Under the pieces are notes generated by a model, which did not search any database, was not told the origin of the DNA, and worked only from the letters and a program-made list of their open reading frames with translations. This document shows, one piece after another, positions 40,251 through 49,304 of a DNA stretch of 64,000 nt. Each line of letters opens with the position of its first letter. Position 1 is the stretch's first letter. Source of the stretch: CAZZNQ01 sp964655775 (GTDB taxonomy: Bacteria; Planctomycetota; Brocadiia; SM23-32); the NCBI GenBank assembly GCA_964655775.1, contig CAZZNQ010000004.1, positions 28,435-92,434 of the forward strand, in the 5' to 3' direction. The position numbers were made by a program, and so were the translations under genes.

Positions 40251-41915
40251 TCAGGCGTCGGTCCGGTCGGGGGCCTCGACCAGGACGTGTATCGGGTGGA
40301 CCTTGCCGGCTGCAGTGGAGTAGGGCGGGCGCCGCACCACGTGGATCGTGTTTGACTGCGAAAGCACCGCGCCCATCGTCACGTGCCGTTCCATCAGGTG
40401 CTCGATGAACGCATGGCGGACGGCCGATTCCTCGATGTGTCCCAGCGCCGGATCAACCAGGAGCGTGATCCGCGCCGTCTTCTCGGCATGTTCCACCACC
40501 TGGTAGTGGCCCGGATCGCCGCCGAACCGCTCAGGGAGCACACGGTCCACCAGTTCCACCAGCTCACGCTCGGAGATCGTCATACCTTCGGCCGTGATGC
40601 GCCGCACGCTCCGGACGTCCGACACCATCGTCTTCAGGCCCGCCTTGCCCAGCTCGCAGGCGCAGTCGCGCTCCGAGAAGGAGACCATGTCGCCCATCTC
40701 CAGGTTGATGACCGCCGTCGGGCACGAACCGAGCAGGGGCGTGAAGTAGGCCAGTCCGTCCCGTCCGCCGGGGCGCGTCGGGCATCCGGTCACCGCCGCG
40801 ATGCTGTCCGTCCAGAGATGCATTTCGTCGGCCGCGCTCGTGCACCACGGGCAGCCCGCCGCCACAATCCCCACTTCGCTGATCCAGTATATCTGGCTCA
40901 CCGACGCGCCGGACGCCTCAATGGCGCGTCGTCGTTCGAGAGTGAGCGGCTCGCTGGACGTGATGAACGTTACCTTGTCGAGCGAGATCCCGGCAGATGC
41001 CGCCGCCCGGGCGGTGCGCAGGGCGGAGCTGACGTAGGTGTTGACGGTGCAACGGCCGTGCCGAGCCGCCAGCCGAGCCGCCGCGCGCACCACACGGCCC
41101 GCGTTCTCCATCGGGACCAATTCGGGGGCCGGGAGCGGTCGGCCGAACATGCGGCCAAGGAAGAGGGTTCCGTACGTCATCAGCCACTGGAGTGGGGTCG
41201 TCCTCCGCGTCTGGGCGAACCAGTGCCGCGGGGCCAGGTCCATCGTCGCGTACCGCAGCGAGTTCAACAGACCCGACGGCACCGGCGGCAGGGGGAACCA
41301 GACGATCAGCGGGCCGTGGTCGGTGCCGTTGACGTGCAGGCACAGCCCCAGATTGATCCCCGCCTCATCCAGATGGTCCAATCCCATGGGCAGCCGGGAT
41401 GGCTTCGATTGGGACCCGCCCGTGTCGACCCCGAACGCACGTCCCGCGCGTGGATTCAGGACGTCCGCCTTTGTGAACTCGATGACCCGTCCGAAGCGCT
41501 CCAGGGGGCGGTGCCCCTTGAACTCGTCCAGCGAGAGGTAGACGCCGGCCTCCATCAGATCCGTAAGGGTTCGTTCGATCCCCTTTGCGGCCACGTTTCG
41601 TTCAATGTCGCCGAGCGAGATACCGGCGTGCCGGAGCAGGCGCGCGCACGGGTTGCGGGGATTGGCCAGCACGCCGTGCCGAACGGCCGACAGGAAGTTC
41701 GCCTCCCGGTTACCGACCCGGAGGGAGAGCTCCGCAAGGCAATCCCTGAAACTCGTATGCCGACGCAAAAAGTCGCGCAGGCCCGCCACGTTGCGGACGG
41801 CGTCCAGGGAGAAGAGCGCGCCTACTCCTGCCGGGCCGTCGGCTCGCGGCGAGCGTCTCGGTCGGAAGAACAATGGCAGACCTTTCGGCGAAGAGGGGGT
41901 GCCGCGGCGGCGCAA
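40251..41915 (-). CDS. PaaK-like adenylate-forming protein
   Basis: About 540-554 residues. The middle, TSSEPLTLERRRAIEA, then QIYWISEVGIVAAGC, resembles the adenylate-forming core of phenylacetate-CoA ligases, where the tyrosine-x-x-SE-x-G segment contacts AMP. The C-terminal domain holds TISERELVELVDRVLP, as in PaaK-type lids. The usual Ser/Thr/Gly phosphate loop is poorly conserved (DTGGSQSKPSR). CPWC (about 355) might bind a metal. The substrate is unknown. The first candidate start is TTG 41915, directly after the GH2 stop (TGATTG); TTG 41873, preceded by GAAAGG, may be better. Confidence 0.6.
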   Translation of the reverse strand: MRRRGTPSSPKGLPLFFRPRRSPRADGPAGVGALFSLDAVRNVAGLRDFLRRHTSFRDCLAELSLRVGNREANFLSAVRHGVLANPRNPCARLLRHAGISLGDIERNVAAKGIERTLTDLMEAGVYLSLDEFKGHRPLERFGRVIEFTKADVLNPRAGRAFGVDTGGSQSKPSRLPMGLDHLDEAGINLGLCLHVNGTDHGPLIVWFPLPPVPSGLLNSLRYATMDLAPRHWFAQTRRTTPLQWLMTYGTLFLGRMFGRPLPAPELVPMENAGRVVRAAARLAARHGRCTVNTYVSSALRTARAAASAGISLDKVTFITSSEPLTLERRRAIEASGASVSQIYWISEVGIVAAGCPWCTSAADEMHLWTDSIAAVTGCPTRPGGRDGLAYFTPLLGSCPTAVINLEMGDMVSFSERDCACELGKAGLKTMVSDVRSVRRITAEGMTISERELVELVDRVLPERFGGDPGHYQVVEHAEKTARITLLVDPALGHIEESAVRHAFIEHLMERHVTMGAVLSQSNTIHVVRRPPYSTAAGKVHPIHVLVEAPDRTDA

Positions 41916-44900
41916 TCACCAGCGTTTGTAGCGGTACGGGTCGTCGCCCAGGGAGAAGTCCGTGCGGTAATCCGGGCAGTAGAGATCTGGCGTCCCTGTC
42001 GACTCGCCGCCCAGCGCCTTGAGCAGTGCCCGGTCGCCGGCCAGGTGCGCGCCCATGTTGGACAGAATCTGAGCCGTGGCCCGTGTCAGGCGCCACTGGC
42101 TGAACCGCAGATAGGTTTCCTGCTCCGTGTTGAGCATGTAGGGCGATATCTGCATCAGGACCACCACCCCCGCGCCCACCTGCATTCGGCCCAGCATCCC
42201 GTTGGCGCTCATCTCGCCCACTCCGTGGGTCAGCAGCGGGGCCTCGGTCTCCACCCGCAGCCGCAGGTCGGACTCGGAGAGGCCAAGACATTCGTTCCAG
42301 GGCGGCACGTCCATTGTGCCGTGGTATGGGAGCATCTCGGCCCGGAAGCCCATGCACGCGCTCCCGTTCGGCCGGCCGAGCTGGAGTACGCGGCCGCCTT
42401 CGTAAAGGAACGACGTCAGCACTCCGTCGTCCGCCTCGGCCTCCGGTCCCATCACCAGCAGCACCTTGCCGACCGGCACGTAGCCGACCTCCTCGTAGTC
42501 GAGGCCCAGCAGGTCCAGAAGCTCCGCGCCGTCGGCACCTCCGTAGTAGACCGCTTCCTCCATGCGCGGCTCGTTCTTAGCAGTTCTGGCGTAGTGCAGC
42601 AGCCGCCGCGTCACGACCTCGGCCACGGGTTCGTCCGAAGAGCGTCCCTCTACGTCCAGCGAGCACCAGAGGGCCAGTCCGCTTCCGTAGTGCAGCTCCA
42701 TCAGGGGGGAGTAGGCCAGGTCGAACTCGCCCTCCAGAATCGGCCGCCAACCGCTGAGATGGGGCTTCTCCACGGCGGCGCTGGACACGCTGCCGCGGTT
42801 ACCCCAGTGCCAGCCGTACCGGCGCCCCTCGCTGACCGACTTCATGTCGCTGAAGTCCTTGTCCAGCGCGGTGTTGCGGGTGGGGGGCACGAGCGTGCCG
42901 GAGCCTCGCCAGTCGCGGAAATCGTCCTGGCTCAAGCCCCTCAGGACCGGGTGCTCCACCTGGAAGGGCACGGGGAAGAACCGGCGCGAGACGTGGCGCG
43001 CCACCCGCAGGCCGGCCTTCTCGCGCAGCCAATCCGGATCCTGCCCGAACACCACGGCGCGCCCTCCTTCGGCGACGAATCGCTCCAATGACCCGGGGAT
43101 GTCGTGTCCGCCGGACAGGGCGTTGCGCCCGACGACCAGGACGCTGCCGTCGCCCGGCTCGCCGTCCCACGGTTCCGTGGGCAGGCCCAGCCGTTCGAGG
43201 TAAGCGGTCGTGTCACCCTCGGGATCGAACGCCGCCACGGTCGGCTCGCTCTGGCTGCGGCGGGGTCGGGGCAGGACGCGGAACTCGAACGAGTCACGAT
43301 GGTGCACGTCGCCGATTGTGGCCTCGATCTGGATGCGACCGGTTGCGGCCGCTTTCGCCTCCGGCAGGGGGAAGCCGAACGGGATGAAGGCCGTGCTGCC
43401 GGCGGCGATGTTGCCGCTCTGCCGGCCCGCGCCGGGCTCGTCGCCGTCAATCGTCGCCCGCCAGGATGCAAGGTATGTTCGCGAACTGCGGGTGTCGTTG
43501 ATGAGCACCATCTGCTTCTCGACTGTCTCGCCGGGGAAGAATGTGTGTTGCTTGTCCGGGAAAGCGTCCGGCGGTCCGGCGACCCATGCCAGGGTGTCGG
43601 AGTTCACTTCGACCAGCGTGCGCCCGGCGTCGGTGATGGTGTAGCCGTCCAGGCCGTAGTAGTACGCTTCAGCGTGGCCGAAGGTGTCCTCTCCCTCAAA
43701 CGCTTCGGGCGAGACGTAGGGTCCGACACGGCCGGGCTCAAAGGGCGGAAGCTCGATCTCCGGCGGGGACTCGCTCGGCGCCCAGGCGTAGCCGTTTGCC
43801 CACGGCAGCAGCCCGCCCGTCATGCCGTAGGTTCGCCAGCTCTTCCACGTGTTGCCGATGAACAGCGACTGCAGTCGCAGGTTGTTCTCGCAGTAGTTGT
43901 AGTCGTGGTTGCCGGTGGACGGCCACATGCGGAAGTCGAAGTTGCCGCGGTGGTACTCGCGGATCATGCGGCGGTATGCCTCGCCCTCGTCGCGGTAGGC
44001 GTCCGAACCGAAGTAGATGGCGCAGTACTCGGTGAGGAACGGTTCCGTGACGCGTGCATGACCGCCGCTGTTACGGCCGCGATGGAAGGTGGCGGACCAG
44101 GGCGTGCCGAACTCGATGTTCATGTAGGGGCCGGCCTCGTCGTCGCCGGCCCAGGCGCTGAGCCACTCCTCGCGTTCCTGCAGGGGGATCATGTTCAGGT
44201 AGGAATCGCACGCCTGGAAGTCGCCCACCGACGCCCCGTGGTGGGTGGTGACGGGGCGGGCGGTCTCGCACTTCTTGATCGTCTCGATGCAGCGGAATCC
44301 CGGCGCGTAGAGCGTGGCCAGCTTGTCGCTCTTGTCGGCAGCCAGCTTCTTCAGGTTCCCGATCGCGGCGGGGTTCTGGTCGTCGTAGTGCTGGAACACG
44401 TTGGCGGTGCAGACGAACGCCACAATGGAGGGGTGGTTGCGTACCTTCTTCCACTCCTCGACCATCGCCGTCTCCCACGCCTGCCAGCGCTCCTCGTCCT
44501 CCTCCTCATGCGTCACGAACCCGCTCAGGTTCAGTGCGGGGTAGATCAGCGGCACGCCCTTCTCGTCGGAGACGTCCGCGCGCAGCTTCCAGTAAATGGC
44601 CAGGCCGCGGTTCATCTCCGTTTTCGGCCAGACCTCTATCGTGTTATACCCCGCTGCGAGCAGGGAGTCGGTCTGGTTCTCGATCGCCTCGCGCATGCCC
44701 ACGCCGTTGCATATGACCTTGGCCACGATGGGGCGGATGCGAAAGGGCTTGCCATTGAGGAGGAACTGCTTCCCCTTGATGCGGAACTCGCGGAAGCCGA
44801 ACCGCTCGACGTACTCGTCCGCCAGTCCCGTGCCCAGGGCCTGGAGCCGCAGTGTGTAGAGGTTGGGCTGCCGGAAATCCCAGAGCTTCGGGTCGGGCCA

Positions 44901-45695
44901 GTCGAACGCGACCTGCACCGTCTGTTGCGGGGCGCCCTGCACGTCGACGTGTGCATCAAAGGTCCGCACGACTTTGCCTTCCGCGTTCGCGATCTCGGCG
45001 GTGAGCTCGACGACTCCCTCTTTCGCGACGTCGGCGAGGTCGACGTCCAGCGACAGCGTCTTTTCACGCACGGAGGTCTTGACGTAAACGCTTTCGATGC
45101 GGGCGCCGGCCGGCCTGGATTCCAGGATCACGTCGCCGCTTAGGCCGCGCACGTAGCTGCCGCCGGCCCCCTCGTCCATCGCTACCTCGCCCCGGAGCAG
45201 CGGTTCCACCTTTTCCTCCTCCGGCGTGCACACCACCAGCATTCGGAGAACGAAGGCGCGGCCGGGCTCGACGTGCGGGGTGAGCGTAAGCCGGCCGTGC
45301 GGCCAGTTGATGCGCCCGATCTCCTCGCCGTCTACGAACACCAGGGCGTCGGTGCACAGTCTGTCCACGTTCAGCACGATCTCCCGGCCGGACCAGGACT
45401 CGGGCACGGTCACCCCGCGTTCATACCACGCCCGGCCGAGGCGAGCGAGAGGCAACTCATCCCACGGGGCCGCGTCGAGCTGCTCGCAGACGCCGTTGAG
45501 CGGCGGGGCGGTCCGTCCCTGTCTGTGCCACGCCCCCGGCACCCAGATCGTGCCCCACGCTCCCTCGGGGGCGTCCACCGCCTGCGCGACGGCGGGCATA
45601 AAGCGCCAGAGGCCGTTGAGGACGCGCCGGCCGCGGGTGGCGCTGACCTCCTCCACGGGTTCGTCATTCCACCGGAAATCCTGTTCGCTGCTCAC
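41916..45695 (-). CDS. Large glycoside hydrolase family 2 protein
   Basis: A 1259-residue protein with a GH2 order: jelly-roll sugar-binding domain (about 25-190), Ig-like domain (about 200-315) ending in FGFREFRIKGKQFLLNGKP, TIM barrel (about 320-680), and long C-terminal regions of Ig-like and amidotransferase-like type (about 680-1259). In the barrel, HPSIVAFVCTANVF (about 419) corresponds to the strand that should end in NE, but the acid/base Glu is Val. MNIEFGTPWS (about 525) may hold the nucleophile Glu. There is no signal peptide. Substrate and activity are uncertain. The ATG at 45695 has no strong ribosome site. Confidence 0.8.
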   Translation of the reverse strand: MSSEQDFRWNDEPVEEVSATRGRRVLNGLWRFMPAVAQAVDAPEGAWGTIWVPGAWHRQGRTAPPLNGVCEQLDAAPWDELPLARLGRAWYERGVTVPESWSGREIVLNVDRLCTDALVFVDGEEIGRINWPHGRLTLTPHVEPGRAFVLRMLVVCTPEEEKVEPLLRGEVAMDEGAGGSYVRGLSGDVILESRPAGARIESVYVKTSVREKTLSLDVDLADVAKEGVVELTAEIANAEGKVVRTFDAHVDVQGAPQQTVQVAFDWPDPKLWDFRQPNLYTLRLQALGTGLADEYVERFGFREFRIKGKQFLLNGKPFRIRPIVAKVICNGVGMREAIENQTDSLLAAGYNTIEVWPKTEMNRGLAIYWKLRADVSDEKGVPLIYPALNLSGFVTHEEEDEERWQAWETAMVEEWKKVRNHPSIVAFVCTANVFQHYDDQNPAAIGNLKKLAADKSDKLATLYAPGFRCIETIKKCETARPVTTHHGASVGDFQACDSYLNMIPLQEREEWLSAWAGDDEAGPYMNIEFGTPWSATFHRGRNSGGHARVTEPFLTEYCAIYFGSDAYRDEGEAYRRMIREYHRGNFDFRMWPSTGNHDYNYCENNLRLQSLFIGNTWKSWRTYGMTGGLLPWANGYAWAPSESPPEIELPPFEPGRVGPYVSPEAFEGEDTFGHAEAYYYGLDGYTITDAGRTLVEVNSDTLAWVAGPPDAFPDKQHTFFPGETVEKQMVLINDTRSSRTYLASWRATIDGDEPGAGRQSGNIAAGSTAFIPFGFPLPEAKAAATGRIQIEATIGDVHHRDSFEFRVLPRPRRSQSEPTVAAFDPEGDTTAYLERLGLPTEPWDGEPGDGSVLVVGRNALSGGHDIPGSLERFVAEGGRAVVFGQDPDWLREKAGLRVARHVSRRFFPVPFQVEHPVLRGLSQDDFRDWRGSGTLVPPTRNTALDKDFSDMKSVSEGRRYGWHWGNRGSVSSAAVEKPHLSGWRPILEGEFDLAYSPLMELHYGSGLALWCSLDVEGRSSDEPVAEVVTRRLLHYARTAKNEPRMEEAVYYGGADGAELLDLLGLDYEEVGYVPVGKVLLVMGPEAEADDGVLTSFLYEGGRVLQLGRPNGSACMGFRAEMLPYHGTMDVPPWNECLGLSESDLRLRVETEAPLLTHGVGEMSANGMLGRMQVGAGVVVLMQISPYMLNTEQETYLRFSQWRLTRATAQILSNMGAHLAGDRALLKALGGESTGTPDLYCPDYRTDFSLGDDPYRYKRW

Positions 45696-45870
45696 GTGGG
45701 CACCCGTTCGCTCGGTTCAGGGACTAGCACGATGCTCACACTCTACGCTCAGCCTCGCCATTTCTCAACAACATGCCTGAGTGTGGTTGCCCGCCGGCGC
45801 TCGTCGCCTTTACATTCCGACGCCGACAGGTTAGAAGGTACTGTCAACACTTCATCTCGAGGAGGCCGCT

Positions 45871-46452
45871 ATGGCGTTCACACTGGACATTGGCGAGAAG
45901 GCGCCGGACTTCGAACTGCCGGGCGTCGACGGCAAGGACTACTCCCTGGACGATTTCTCCGACGCGGAGATACTTGTCGTCGTCTTTAGCTGCAATCACT
46001 GCCCCTATGTTGTGGGCTCCGAGGACAGGATGATCGACCTGTACGAGGAATACTCGCCGAAGGGCGTCGAGATGGTGGCGATCAACTCGAACGAGACCGA
46101 AGGACACCCGACCGACGACTTCGAGCACATGAAGAAGCGCGCCGACGAGAAGGGCTTCGAGTTCCCCTACCTTCGCGACGACAGCCAGGACGTGGCGCGG
46201 GCCTACGGCGCACTGCGCACGCCGCACTTTTTTGTGTTCGATTCCGACAGGAAGCTCCGCTACACCGGCCGCATGGACGACAACCCGCGCGATGCCGCCA
46301 AGGCGACCACCAGCGAGTTGAGAGATGCATTGGATGCCCTGCTGGACGGGCGCGAAGTGCCGACGCCGCTGACGAATCCCATCGGCTGCAACGTGAAGTG
46401 GCAGGGCAAAGACGCCCACTGGATGCCGCCCGAGGCGTGCGACTTGGTATAG
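45871..46452 (+). CDS. Thioredoxin-fold peroxiredoxin-like protein
   Basis: A 193-residue AhpC/TSA-type redoxin. The active motif is VVFSCNHCPYV, with Cys 41 and 44 in the place of thioredoxin's CxxC and the following Pro. APDFELPGVDGKDYSLDDF starts the fold and TPHFFVFDSDRKLRYTGR holds the cis-Pro segment. There is no signal peptide, so it is cytoplasmic. Proteins of this type (thioredoxin family with CNHCP) are common in bacteria; exact partners are unknown. The ATG has a CGAGGAGG site. Confidence 0.9.
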   Translation: MAFTLDIGEKAPDFELPGVDGKDYSLDDFSDAEILVVVFSCNHCPYVVGSEDRMIDLYEEYSPKGVEMVAINSNETEGHPTDDFEHMKKRADEKGFEFPYLRDDSQDVARAYGALRTPHFFVFDSDRKLRYTGRMDDNPRDAAKATTSELRDALDALLDGREVPTPLTNPIGCNVKWQGKDAHWMPPEACDLV

Positions 46453-46513
46453 GGCAGACGGCGGCCGTCCGTGACAGCCGGTACTGGTTGCGCATCCCGA
46501 AAGGGGAGTCCGC

Positions 46514-47530
46514 ATGGGTTGGCGCCTGACCCCGCGCATCGAGAACATCCTCCGGAAGGGAGGCGACTTCGGGGGCCTCGACCGGGCCGAAGCGGAAGAT
46601 CTACTGCGGTTGGACCTGCGCAGCCGTGAGGTCTATGCGCTGATGGAGACCGCGGACCGCATGTCGCGGGAGCGGTTCGGCGGCAAGGGCGAGAACCACT
46701 TCCATATCGGCGTCAACGTTGCCGCCTGCCCCTACAACTGCAGGTTCTGCTCCCTGACGCGCAGCGCGGGCATATTCCGCGAATCCGTCGAGTTCTCGGA
46801 AGAGCGGATCGTGGAATGGGCGCGTGCGGCGCAGGCCGAAGGCGCGGACGCGCTGAACGTGATGACGACCGGCCGTTACAGCTTCCAGCGGTTCCTGGAC
46901 GTCGGCCGCCTGCTGAACGCTGCCGTGAGCATTCCTCTGGTCGCCAACACGCGCGACATCAACCACGACGAGGGCGAGATGCTCCGGGAGGCGGGTTTCG
47001 TGGGCGGCTACCACGCGGTGCGCCTCGGCGAGGGGACCGATACCCCCTTCAAGGTGGAGGACCGCATCCGGACGATCCGCGTCCTTCGGGACGTCGGGCT
47101 GCTGTGGATGAACTGCGTGGAGCCGGTCGGTCCCGAGCACGGCGTGGAGGAGATTGCGGGACTGATGGTGCTGGCGCGCGATCACGGCGCCGTCTACAGC
47201 GGCGTGATGCGCCGGATCAACTTCCCCGGCTCACCGTTCGAGCAGGACGGCATGATAACCGAGCGCGAACTGGCACGCATGGTTGCCGTCAGCCGGCTGG
47301 TGATGGGCGACGTACCACGCGCGCACTGCACCCACGAGCCGCACTCCGCCTCGCTGATGGCCGGCGCGAACCTGTTCTTCCCGGAGGTGGGGGCCAGCCC
47401 CCGCGACGCCGAGGCGGACACCGCCAGGGGACGCGGCATCGGCCTGCGTGAGTGCGCACGCATGCAGCGCGAGATGGGCTGGGACCCAGGGCTTACCTCG
47501 AACTGCTTTGGTGGAGACGACGATACATGA
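46514..47530 (+). CDS. BioB-like radical SAM protein
   Basis: A 338-residue radical-SAM barrel of the biotin synthase/HydE/PylB kind. ACPYNCRFCSL carries the SAM cluster (Cys 72, 76, 79). An N-terminal helical part (LDRAEAEDLLRL) resembles BioB. LNVMTTGRYSFQRF and HAVRLGEGTDTPF are barrel strands; GSPFEQDGMITERELARMVA, then FFPEVGASPRDAE resemble the BioB/HydE end. The stop overlaps the ATG of a substrate-binding lipoprotein (ATGA), so it belongs to the same unit as a full ABC importer. It may process, or depend on, the imported compound. The product is unknown. Confidence 0.85.
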   Translation: MGWRLTPRIENILRKGGDFGGLDRAEAEDLLRLDLRSREVYALMETADRMSRERFGGKGENHFHIGVNVAACPYNCRFCSLTRSAGIFRESVEFSEERIVEWARAAQAEGADALNVMTTGRYSFQRFLDVGRLLNAAVSIPLVANTRDINHDEGEMLREAGFVGGYHAVRLGEGTDTPFKVEDRIRTIRVLRDVGLLWMNCVEPVGPEHGVEEIAGLMVLARDHGAVYSGVMRRINFPGSPFEQDGMITERELARMVAVSRLVMGDVPRAHCTHEPHSASLMAGANLFFPEVGASPRDAEADTARGRGIGLRECARMQREMGWDPGLTSNCFGGDDDT

Positions 47531-48489
47531 GCGCGCGCGTGGCGACGCTTCTGATCGGCGCCCTGATCCTGCCAGCGCTTTCCTGTGGCCGGGCGCCGTC
47601 CGACGGCCGGACGTTCCGCGTGGGAACGTGGCGGACCGCACAGACCATTCAGCCGTTCTTCTACCAGCGGTTCATGCCGGAGGGCAGCGAGGTCGACGTG
47701 CGCCCGTTCACCAATCCGGCCGACCAGAGGCTGGCGCTGCTGGCCGGCAGCCTGGACATGTGCGGCACCACCATCGCCCACGCGATCCAGGCCGCCTCGC
47801 GGGACGAGCCGGTCGTCGTCGTGGCGGCGCTCTGCAACAAATGCTCCGCGCTGGTGGTGCGGGCCGATTCCGACATCGAGGAGCCGGCCGACCTCGCGGG
47901 TGGACGAATCGGTTACGTGCCCGGGACCATGCACGAGGTGCTGTTGCGTGAGACGCTCCGACGCGCCGGCCTATCGGCGGAGGAGGATGTCCGCCTGACG
48001 CGCGTGGACTTCTTCGACATGGGGCTGGCGCTCTCGCGGGGCGACATCGACGCGTTTCTCTCCGGCGAGCCGTTTCCGACCATCGCCGTCCGCGAAGGCT
48101 ACGGTCGGCTGCTGGCCTACCCCTACTACGGCGACACCGTGGGCACGATCAACGCGGGCATGCTGGTGCGCAGGTCCAGCGTCGAGGAGCAGCCCGAGCG
48201 GGTGTACGCACTGGTCAAGGCCCATGTTCGCGCGACCCAACACCTCGTTGCGAACACCGACGAATGGCTTACGGCCGCCGCGGAGTTCGGCACCGAACGG
48301 GCCGTGCTGGACGCGGCCGCGCCGAACATGGAACTCGCCTGGGACATGGACGCGGGATTCGTGCGGCGCGCGGCGGCGCTGGGCGAGCGCATGAAGGCAC
48401 TGGGCATCATCGAGACCGAGCCGGACTACGATGCGCTCTTCGACCTGTCCTTTGTGCGGCGGGCGAAGGCCGTGTCGGGCATGCCATAG
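47527..48489 (+). CDS. NMT1/SsuA-type ABC substrate-binding lipoprotein
   Basis: A 320-residue periplasmic binding protein with a lipoprotein signal (LILPALSC, Cys 20). The body is of the NMT1/THI5/SsuA kind: RVGTWRTAQTIQPFF, DQRLALLAGSLDMCGTT, DLAGGRIGYVPGTMHEVLL and DAFLSGEPFPTIAVREGYG. Such proteins bind sulfonates, nitrate, pyrimidine precursors or similar small molecules. A CNKC pair (Cys 103 and 106) and another Cys in DMCG lie near the likely ligand cleft, which is unusual. It overlaps the BioB-like gene by four bases and is followed by permease and ATPase. Confidence 0.88.
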   Translation: MSARVATLLIGALILPALSCGRAPSDGRTFRVGTWRTAQTIQPFFYQRFMPEGSEVDVRPFTNPADQRLALLAGSLDMCGTTIAHAIQAASRDEPVVVVAALCNKCSALVVRADSDIEEPADLAGGRIGYVPGTMHEVLLRETLRRAGLSAEEDVRLTRVDFFDMGLALSRGDIDAFLSGEPFPTIAVREGYGRLLAYPYYGDTVGTINAGMLVRRSSVEEQPERVYALVKAHVRATQHLVANTDEWLTAAAEFGTERAVLDAAAPNMELAWDMDAGFVRRAAALGERMKALGIIETEPDYDALFDLSFVRRAKAVSGMP

Positions 48490-48512
48490 ATTCTTTCTTC
48501 GGGGGCACTCGT

Positions 48513-49301
48513 ATGGACCGCCGTGTCCGGCATCACGTGCTGCCCTGGATGGTGCCGGCTCTGTTCCTGGCGACATGGATTGTCGCGAGCGGTACGGGGC
48601 TTGTCCCGCGCTACCTGCTGCCGCATCCGCTCGGCGTGGCAAAGGCGGGCTGGCGCTACGTTTTCGGCGTGGGCAGCCGCGGAGCGTTCGCGGGACGGTT
48701 CGCGGTGGACGCCGCCTCCAGCATCCTTCGCGTGGCCTGCGGTTTCGGGGCGGCCGCCTTGCTGGGACTGACGCTGGGCGTGATATCGGGCCGCATGGCG
48801 ACCGTTCACAGCATGCTGTCCAACACCGTGCACGGCCTGCGCGCCGTGCCCGGCATCGCATGGTACCCGCTGGCCTTCGTCTGGTTCGGCATCGGCATGC
48901 GCACCGCCGTCTTTCTCATCGCGCTGGCCGCTTTCTTCCCCGTGTACCTGAACACCACGGCGGGCGTGCGGCAGGTGAACGTGCGCTGGCTCCAGGCCGG
49001 CGCCATGATGGGCATGGGTCGCATCGCCGGCACGTTCACCATCCTGATGCCCGCGGCGATGCCCCAGATCATGGCCGGACTGCGGCTCGGGCTTGGCATC
49101 GCGTGGGCGTACGTGGTGCTGGGGGAGCTGTTCGGCGTCTCGCACGGCCTGGGAGCCGCGATCTGGGAGGCGCGCATGCACGGGCGGGTGGACGTGATTG
49201 TGGTCGCCATGATCCTGATCTCCGGGCTGGGTCGGGCGAGCGATGCGGTTCTGGTGTTCGCGATGCGGCGCCTGTTCAAGAGCGCACGAAGGATGGCTTA
49301 G
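48513..49301 (+). CDS. SsuC/TauC-type ABC permease
   Basis: A 262-residue inner-membrane permease with about six helices. The EAA loop near GAMMGMGRIAGTFTILMPAAMP and VPGIAWYPLAFVWFGIG place it in the nitrate/taurine/sulfonate group. FILE-type LGELFGVSHGLGAAIW is the following conserved segment. The ATG at 48513 begins 23 bases after the binding-protein stop. It forms the membrane channel of the importer. Confidence 0.9.
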   Translation: MDRRVRHHVLPWMVPALFLATWIVASGTGLVPRYLLPHPLGVAKAGWRYVFGVGSRGAFAGRFAVDAASSILRVACGFGAAALLGLTLGVISGRMATVHSMLSNTVHGLRAVPGIAWYPLAFVWFGIGMRTAVFLIALAAFFPVYLNTTAGVRQVNVRWLQAGAMMGMGRIAGTFTILMPAAMPQIMAGLRLGLGIAWAYVVLGELFGVSHGLGAAIWEARMHGRVDVIVVAMILISGLGRASDAVLVFAMRRLFKSARRMA

Positions 49302-49304
49302 AAG

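Noticed and set aside
40383..45143. Long plus-strand open frames (902 and 679 codons) opposite the PaaK-like and GH2 genes
   Set aside because: They lie wholly within well-supported minus-strand genes and look like shadow translations.
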